12,202 bases of DNA from JAYPUA01 sp038133845. Its GTDB lineage: Bacteria > SAR324 > NAC60-12. Under the pieces are notes generated by a model. That model saw only the letters and a program-made list of their open reading frames with translations, made no database searches and had not been told where the DNA came from. This document shows positions 8,120 through 12,202 of the stretch, in pieces. The translations under genes and the position numbers were made by a program. The stretch lies in assembly GCA_038133845.1 (NCBI GenBank), contig JAYPUA010000074.1:1-12202 (forward strand), written 5' to 3'. How positions within the stretch are numbered: position 1 is the first letter of the stretch; the number at the start of each line of letters is the position of its first letter.

Positions 8120-8148
8120 TATCTATAAGCTTCGCAGAGGGAACGCAA
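8120..8148 (-). promoter_or_regulatory. Putative promoter of the antiporter operon
   Basis: Read on the minus strand, TTGCGT (8148-8143) is followed after 17 nt by TAGATA (8125-8120) within the AT-rich run TATAGATATA, about 33 bp before the ATG at 8087. Matches to consensus are partial (4 of 6 and 3 of 6). Three A-tracts lie just upstream of the -35 box. Confidence 0.35.
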
Positions 8149-8448
8149 TGTTTTTTTCGCCAATTTTTGGGGGCCCTGCAGGATTTTTCTTCCTTTCCTT
8201 CCATTTGTGGCGTCAATTCCTTGCAAAAGGCTCCGGACAGCCTGCCGCAGAGCGGCCTCCTTGCCTCTCGACCTGCTGGGAGTCCCCTCCTGGAGCCTGC
8301 TCCGGTGACGAAGCCTTGATGTTCTGCGGAGAGGTGTGAGGCCTCAGACCCGTCAGGGTTAACCTGAAAAAAAACATTTTCTGAAAAAAGTCCCGAGCCT
8401 TCGGGCGGCCAGGCGGTGGAGCCGGGCGGTGGCGGGTTTTCAAAAAAC
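8149..8448. other. Divergent intergenic region
   Basis: Part of the 431-bp space between the divergent antiporter operon and the caspase-like gene. It contains A/T-tracts (8151-8157, 8164-8168, 8184-8188, 8367-8374, 8384-8389, 8442-8447), the 10-bp palindrome TGAGGCCTCA (8337-8346) and the near-palindrome CAGGGTTAACCTG (8354-8366). Short open frames exist on both strands, but none has a good ribosome binding site or protein-like composition, so I call no gene. Confidence 0.5.
8384..8405 (-). terminator. Intrinsic-terminator-like hairpin on the minus strand
   Basis: Read on the minus strand, CCCGA (8405-8401) pairs with TCGGG (8396-8392) around a 4-nt loop, then two bases and TTTTTT (8389-8384). 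The 5-bp stem is short. No annotated minus-strand gene ends here, so it would stop antisense transcription from the caspase-like gene or end a small RNA. Confidence 0.35.
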
Positions 8449-8476
8449 TTGAAACTCCGGGTCACCTCGGTAGCGT
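8449..8476 (+). promoter_or_regulatory. Putative promoter of the caspase-like gene
   Basis: TTGAAA (8449-8454), 16 nt, then TAGCGT (8471-8476), about 43 bp before the ATG at 8519. It has the same TTGAAA and TAGnnT pattern as the putative promoter at 1198-1226, which gives slight mutual support. The -10 box is weak. Confidence 0.3.
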
Positions 8477-8518
8477 TGAGGAGTTCTTCGCCTCACCTTA
8501 CATTCCCGGAGCAGCCTC

Positions 8519-9850
8519 ATGTCTTCGACTCTCCCTCGGCTCCTGCTGCTGTTTGGGCTGCAGCTGTGTCTGCCTGCGATGCTCTGGTCTCAGGACCGGG
8601 GAATTGCCTCGTCGGCCCTCCCTGCAGCCGCAGGCACAGGGACCTACCACGCTCTGATCATCGGCAACAACAACTACCAGCACTGGAACCCGCTGCGCAC
8701 CGCTGTCCGGGACGCCGAGCAGTTTCGGGACGTGCTGGTGCGGCGCTACACCTTCCCGGCAGAGAACGTGCTGCTGCTCAAGGACGCCTCCCGGGTAGAC
8801 ATCCTCCGAGGGCTGGACTGGCTCAAGGACCGCAGCACCGCGGACGACCGGGTCCTGATCTACTATGCCGGACACGGGGAATACGACGAGAAGGAGGACG
8901 GCTACTGGGTCCCGGTGGAGGCCAGCACGGACAACCGCTACTCGCACCTGAGCAACAGCGATGTCCTCAACCAGCTCCGGGCGATCGAGGCGCGGCACAA
9001 GCTGCTGGTCTCGGACTCCTGCTTCAGCGGCAACCTGCTGACCCGGGGAGCGGTACGGGCTCCGGCCTCCGGATGGAACGACGAGCGCTACTTTCGGGAG
9101 AAGAACAAGCTGCAGGCGGTGATGGGGCTCACGTCTGGAGGGAACGAGCCGGTCTCGGACGGCGGAGCGCGCTGGGGCGGGAACAGCATCTTCGCCTACC
9201 ACCTGCTCGCCCAGCTTGAGGCCAACGAACAGCCCTACATCGCCGCCTCCGACCTGGCCTTGCGCCTCACCCGCAACGTGGCCAACGACACCCTCTCGGC
9301 CACCGGGAGTCAGCAGACTCCGGTGTTTCAGGCGATCTCCAACCAGGGACATCAGGGCGGGGAGTTCTTCTTCATCCGCAACCCGGACCGCGCCTCCCAC
9401 ACGCTCCTGGCCTACCTGCCATCGCAGCAGCCAGACTTCACGACGCTGCAGCAGCCGGCCCGCAGCGTCCTGGAGGAGAGCCTGCTCGGCAGCCGCCAGC
9501 AGGTTCAGTCGATCACAATCGCCAACAGCGGCGACCTTCGGCAGCAGATGCTCCACCGCGGCGTGCAGGCGGCGGTGGTCTGGAAGCTTCAGGGGCGTCA
9601 TGAGCCGCTGGCCTCGCTGATGTGGCAGGGGGTGGCCTTGCTCGACGTGCAGCTGGAGTACTACGAGCTGCACGGCCAGCGCCTGGAGCTGCGTGACCGG
9701 TTCTCGCTCACCGGAGAGCGTCTGCCCTACCGGGCCGAGCCGGAGTCTGCAGAGCAGTGGGCCGAGCAGTATCAGCGGGTCGCCCAGAAGATCACGGAAC
9801 ATCGGGAGGAGAACGGACTGGCCGCCTTCCTGCGCAAGGTGCTGAACTGA
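8519..9850 (+). CDS. Exported caspase-like (peptidase C14) protein
   Basis: A 443-residue cysteine peptidase homologue. Residues 1-25 are a typical signal peptide (basic start, long Leu-rich core, 'LWSQ' near the cut), placing the enzyme in the periplasm or outside. The caspase-fold domain runs from about 42 to 250: first strand 'YHALIIGNNNY', catalytic His119 in 'YYAGHGEYD' (codon 8873-8875) and catalytic Cys168 in 'SDSCFSG' (codon 9020-9022). Cys168 is the only cysteine of the predicted mature protein. The tail (about 330-443) is an alpha/beta region that may resemble the TolB N-terminal/CsgG-like fold; this is a weak impression. The ATG is chosen for GGAG at 8508-8511, 7 nt upstream, and for the signal peptide. 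The substrate is unknown; prokaryotic family members usually cleave after Arg/Lys or act in regulated proteolysis and cell death. The next two genes also encode exported proteins. Confidence 0.93.
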   Translation: MSSTLPRLLLLFGLQLCLPAMLWSQDRGIASSALPAAAGTGTYHALIIGNNNYQHWNPLRTAVRDAEQFRDVLVRRYTFPAENVLLLKDASRVDILRGLDWLKDRSTADDRVLIYYAGHGEYDEKEDGYWVPVEASTDNRYSHLSNSDVLNQLRAIEARHKLLVSDSCFSGNLLTRGAVRAPASGWNDERYFREKNKLQAVMGLTSGGNEPVSDGGARWGGNSIFAYHLLAQLEANEQPYIAASDLALRLTRNVANDTLSATGSQQTPVFQAISNQGHQGGEFFFIRNPDRASHTLLAYLPSQQPDFTTLQQPARSVLEESLLGSRQQVQSITIANSGDLRQQMLHRGVQAAVVWKLQGRHEPLASLMWQGVALLDVQLEYYELHGQRLELRDRFSLTGERLPYRAEPESAEQWAEQYQRVAQKITEHREENGLAAFLRKVLN

Positions 9851-9861
9851 AGCGAAGAGCG

Positions 9862-9876
9862 CTCCGGAGGCCGGAG
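9862..9876 (+). terminator. GC-rich hairpin after the caspase-like gene
   Basis: CTCCGG (9862-9867), a 3-nt loop, then CCGGAG (9871-9876), starting 12 bases after the stop codon. There is no T-run, so it is a possible 3'-end structure only. A smaller hairpin, CCGGA-AAAA-TCCGG, follows at 9902-9915. Confidence 0.3.
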
Positions 9877-9917
9877 GATCCCCGAACGAGCCCCTTGAGG
9901 ACCGGAAAAATCCGGAA

Positions 9918-10001
9918 GGTGTGTCAAATCCGGGGACCTGTCCGTCTCAGGAGAGAAGGAGGTCCGACCGCCCGCTTCCGGTGCGGTCCCCGCTTTGGAC
10001 C
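9918..10001. repeat. Palindromic GGACC/GGTCC region, possibly REP-like
   Basis: GGACCT (9934-9939) pairs with AGGTCC (9960-9965), and GGTCC (9985-9989) pairs with GGACC (9997-10001) across 7 nt. The 5' part, GTGTCAAATCCGGGGAC from 9921, looks like the short REP-type palindromes linked to REP-associated transposases in other bacteria. That resemblance is from memory, and no second copy is present in this window. Confidence 0.25.
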
Positions 10002-10058
10002 TTGTGGGACGAACGCAGGCGGCGGGCGCTCTTTTTGGAAACCGGAATACAGAACAGG

Positions 10059-11861
10059 ATGCAGAAGACGTGGGCAGGAGTGCTGGGAGCGATCCTCCTC
10101 TGGTGGGGGGCTGCCGGAGGGCTGGGAGCACAGGGTCGTGAAGGGGCCGCGCTGCTTCCGGTGAGCTTTCTGGGACTCCCGCAGGTGCAGGCCAACTTTC
10201 TGCTCAACAGCCTGCAGGACCGCCTCTCACGGGAGTTCGCGCTGGTTGCCCAGACCGAGGTGGAAGACGCCTACGAGCAGGCCCTGATGGCGCTTCCGGG
10301 GGAGCAGTGCACGGAGGAGAACTGCGTGGCGCTGGTGCAGGAGTACCTGAAGGTGGACCTGATCTTCAACCTGCAGGTGCTGCAGGACGAAGCGTCCGGG
10401 CTGGCCCAGTTGACCCTCAGCCTGGTGGAGGGACGCCGCAAGACCGTGCGCTCGGTCCAGTGCCCAAAGTGTGGCCTGGAGCAGCTGCTGGAGGCTCTGG
10501 AATCCGTGACCTCCGAGCTGCTCTCCGAGCGAGGTCGGGGGCGTGGTGCTGCCGAGGCCGAGCCGGGAATCCGCGTGGAGCCGCCGGAGGTTGAACTCCG
10601 CGAGGGCAGCGCCGGAACCGAGGTCCGGGTGGGCGTCCGCTCTGCGCTGCGAGGGGCGGTGGTGCTGCGCCTGAGCAGCCCCAACCCACGCCTGCGCTTC
10701 ACCCCTCCTGAGCTGAAATTTGATCAAAATGACTGGGATTCGTTGAAAATCGTGAAACTGTCCGTCCTGGATGACAACAGGATGTCAGGAACGGAGGGAG
10801 TGGTCGCCACCGTCTCTGTGGCCCAGGCGAGCGCCGACATCCCCTACAGCTTTTTGGGGGACGAGGCGTTCCGGGTCACAGTGGCGGACGACGATCAGGC
10901 AGGACTCCTCGCCTTGCGGAGCACGCCCGGTGGGGCGCAGGTCTTCGTCAACGCGAGGCCCTACCTTGATCGCGACGGGGCACCTGTCCTGACTCCTGCC
11001 ACGATCGAGCTGCAGGCCGGATCCCAGCAGGTGGAGCTGCGCAAGTCCGGCTTCCGCAGCGAGCTGATCCGCCTGGAGGTCTCCCACACCCGCCTCGGAA
11101 CCCGGACCGTGATCCTCCGCCCGGAGGGCGCCACCCTGCAAGTGATCGTCGCTCCCGAAAATCGGGAAGGCGTCATCGTGATCAACGACACCACCCGGGT
11201 CTCCCTTGACGGCGCCTCCGAGAAGGCGCTGGACGCCGAGGCCGGGACTTACCGGGTGCGGCTGGAACAGGGCACGCTGCGCTCTCCGGAACAGACCGTG
11301 GCCCTGCAGGGCAAGGAGACCCGGACGCTGCGGTTTGGCCGCCTCGAGGAGGCACCGCCGCAGGCCAGGACGTCCCAACCTGCGGACGCACCGGTGACGT
11401 CTCAAACACGCTCGGAGCTGGCCTTTGGCATCGAGACGCTGGTGCGTCAAGGCTCCGGATTTCCGGCAGACCGGATGCGCCTGACGATGCCCCGAGTGGG
11501 CTTCGGCCTGCGGCGGGGCGGCTTCGGGGCCGAGGCCTCTCTGGCCTCCGGACAGGGCACCCTGGAGCCCACCCAAACCGTCCTGAACAACCAGATCGTC
11601 ACCCTGGATCGGGTGCAGGTGACGCGGCTCAGCGGTCGGGTGTTTCGACGCTGGGGAACCGGGTTCGGCGTGGAGCTGCTGGGCGGCGGCGGCCTGACCC
11701 GGCTGGTGGCTCAGGGAGACCAGGCCGAGGTCGCCGGGACCCTGGGCGGCTGGGAGTATGGCGCGCGGGTCTTTCAGCACGGAGACTCCCTGGGCTGGCG
11801 CGCCGCCTGGATTCAACGCTCCACCTCCACCGTGGAGCTGGAGCTGACCTGGAGCTTTTAG
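10059..11861 (+). CDS. Exported mosaic protein: TolB/CsgG-like, Calx-beta-like, PEGA repeats, C-terminal beta-barrel
   Basis: A 600-residue protein I cannot assign to a named family. Residues 1-25 are a signal peptide ending 'GLGAQ'. Residues about 30-155 resemble TolB N-terminal/CsgG-type domains, with a 'CTEENC' motif (Cys84, Cys89) and a CPKC pair (Cys135, Cys138). Residues about 172-280 match the Calx-beta-like pattern ('VEPPEVELREG', 'LKFDQNDWDSLK', ending 'VADDDQ'). Two PEGA-like repeats follow (about 281-355 and 357-427), then a Pro/Ala/Thr linker. Residues about 450-600 alternate polar and hydrophobic residues and end in Phe ('LELTWSF'), as outer-membrane barrels do, probably with about eight strands. 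A GTG at 9921 is in frame, but the ATG at 10059 starts the signal peptide, so I prefer it; its Shine-Dalgarno is poor. It lies 208 nt after the caspase-like gene on the same strand. The model is an outer-membrane protein with a large periplasmic binding part. Confidence 0.85.
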   Translation: MQKTWAGVLGAILLWWGAAGGLGAQGREGAALLPVSFLGLPQVQANFLLNSLQDRLSREFALVAQTEVEDAYEQALMALPGEQCTEENCVALVQEYLKVDLIFNLQVLQDEASGLAQLTLSLVEGRRKTVRSVQCPKCGLEQLLEALESVTSELLSERGRGRGAAEAEPGIRVEPPEVELREGSAGTEVRVGVRSALRGAVVLRLSSPNPRLRFTPPELKFDQNDWDSLKIVKLSVLDDNRMSGTEGVVATVSVAQASADIPYSFLGDEAFRVTVADDDQAGLLALRSTPGGAQVFVNARPYLDRDGAPVLTPATIELQAGSQQVELRKSGFRSELIRLEVSHTRLGTRTVILRPEGATLQVIVAPENREGVIVINDTTRVSLDGASEKALDAEAGTYRVRLEQGTLRSPEQTVALQGKETRTLRFGRLEEAPPQARTSQPADAPVTSQTRSELAFGIETLVRQGSGFPADRMRLTMPRVGFGLRRGGFGAEASLASGQGTLEPTQTVLNNQIVTLDRVQVTRLSGRVFRRWGTGFGVELLGGGGLTRLVAQGDQAEVAGTLGGWEYGARVFQHGDSLGWRAAWIQRSTSTVELELTWSF

Positions 11862-11865
11862 CACC

Positions 11866-11889
11866 GGCCTCCCGCCTCCCGGAGAGGCC
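11866..11889 (+). terminator. GC-rich hairpin after the mosaic barrel gene
   Basis: GGCCTC (11866-11871) pairs with GAGGCC (11884-11889) over a 12-nt loop, 4 bases after the stop codon. There is no T-run, and the next gene follows only 60 bp later, so it may be a processing or pausing structure rather than a full stop. Confidence 0.3.
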
Positions 11890-11948
11890 CTCCGCCAGAG
11901 CAGACCTTGAGGGCTCATGCAGACAGCACTTCGTCAGACAAGGTAAGC

Positions 11949-12202
11949 ATGCGTGTTCTTCTCACCAGCGCCCTGCTGCTGCTGCTCGGATGCAGCGACG
12001 GGGAGCTGCAAAACCTCAGAGAGTGCAAGACCACCGAGGAGTGCCAGGCCCTCCTCACCTCTGAAACCGATTCCTCGGATGAGGACTCGGATGAGGACTC
12101 CGACGACGTGAGCCGGCTCAGCGGACGCTTCCTCGACTCCGCCGTGGAGGGGATTGACTACGCCTCCGGGAACACCACAGGCACCACCGATGGCGCCGGG
12201 AC
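11949..12202 (+). CDS. Putative outer-membrane lipoprotein, 3' end beyond the window
   Basis: An open frame of 84 codons runs off the window end. The N-terminus 'MRVLLTSALLLLLGC' is a clear lipoprotein signal with lipobox LLGC and Cys15 as the lipidated residue. Ser follows, so by the enterobacterial +2 rule it should go to the outer membrane. Two further cysteines (Cys26, Cys32) are available for a disulfide. An acidic linker of Asp, Glu and Ser (about 38-54) is followed by 'LSGRFLDSAVEGIDYAS', a start typical of beta-sandwich segments in surface proteins of Gram-negative bacteria, often followed by Gly-Thr-Thr-Asp-x-x-Gly as here. The ATG is supported by AAGG at 11940-11943, 5 nt upstream. 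It follows the barrel protein by 87 nt on the same strand and may share its transcript. The function is unknown. Confidence 0.85.
   Translation, partial: MRVLLTSALLLLLGCSDGELQNLRECKTTEECQALLTSETDSSDEDSDEDSDDVSRLSGRFLDSAVEGIDYASGNTTGTTDGAG
12075..12098 (+). repeat. 12-bp tandem repeat encoding Ser-Asp-Glu-Asp
   Basis: TCGGATGAGGAC occurs twice in tandem (12075-12086, 12087-12098), then in a decayed form (TCCGACGAC). It adds acidic residues to the lipoprotein linker and could vary in copy number between strains without shifting the frame. Confidence 0.8.

Noticed and set aside
8097..8465. Small open frames on both strands of the divergent intergenic region
   Set aside because: No good start signals, composition unlike proteins, and A-tracts and hairpins fit regulatory DNA better.
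9921..10058. N-terminal extension of the mosaic protein from GTG 9921
   Set aside because: The added 46 residues are Arg/Pro-rich and would bury a clear signal peptide that begins at the ATG at 10059.
11917..11946. Nine-codon open frame just before the lipoprotein start, a possible leader peptide
   Set aside because: It ends 2 nt before the lipoprotein ATG but has no Shine-Dalgarno of its own and no run of regulatory codons; chance is the simpler reading.
1..12202. tRNA, rRNA, CRISPR array, insertion sequence or phage genes
   Set aside because: I looked for them and saw no such structure or transposase/integrase motif in any frame.

Overview
The window is about 60% G+C by eye, is split by two 100-base runs of N, and reads as chromosomal DNA of a Gram-negative bacterium. 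Three consecutive exported proteins point to a double membrane: a secreted caspase-like protein, a protein ending in a predicted outer-membrane beta-barrel, and a lipoprotein with an outer-membrane-type sorting residue. PEGA and Calx-beta-like modules together with secreted C14 peptidases suggest a myxobacterial or other delta-proteobacteria-like lineage. This placement is inference; there is no rRNA or marker gene here to settle it.

Left part (2-4077, + strand): the 3' end of a PAS-linked sensor histidine kinase followed by a good intrinsic terminator; a putative promoter; an unrecognised, mostly helical protein that runs into the first gap; and NAD-dependent DNA ligase (ligA), whose first ~30 codons lie in that gap. 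ligA meets the next operon head-on, with overlapping GC-rich hairpins between them.

Middle (4142-8087, - strand): a two-gene operon of CPA2-family cation/proton antiporter paralogues, each with a signal-peptide-like N-terminus, a membrane domain and a C-terminal RCK-type domain. The upstream gene keeps the Gln-Asp pair in the ion-binding helix; the downstream gene has Cys-Ser there. Both have lost the glycine-rich loop of the nucleotide-binding domain. The second gap lies in the downstream gene and is very probably artificial: an identical 55-bp sequence sits on both sides, and removing one copy plus the Ns restores one open frame of 621 codons.

Right part (8088-12202, + strand): a 431-bp divergent intergenic region with A-tracts and a terminator-like hairpin, then an exported caspase-like peptidase, a 600-residue mosaic protein (TolB/CsgG-like domain, Calx-beta-like domain, two PEGA-like repeats, C-terminal barrel), and the start of a lipoprotein cut by the window end. 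The three face the same way and all carry export signals, so they may form an envelope-located caspase system. This is the best candidate here for something not previously described.
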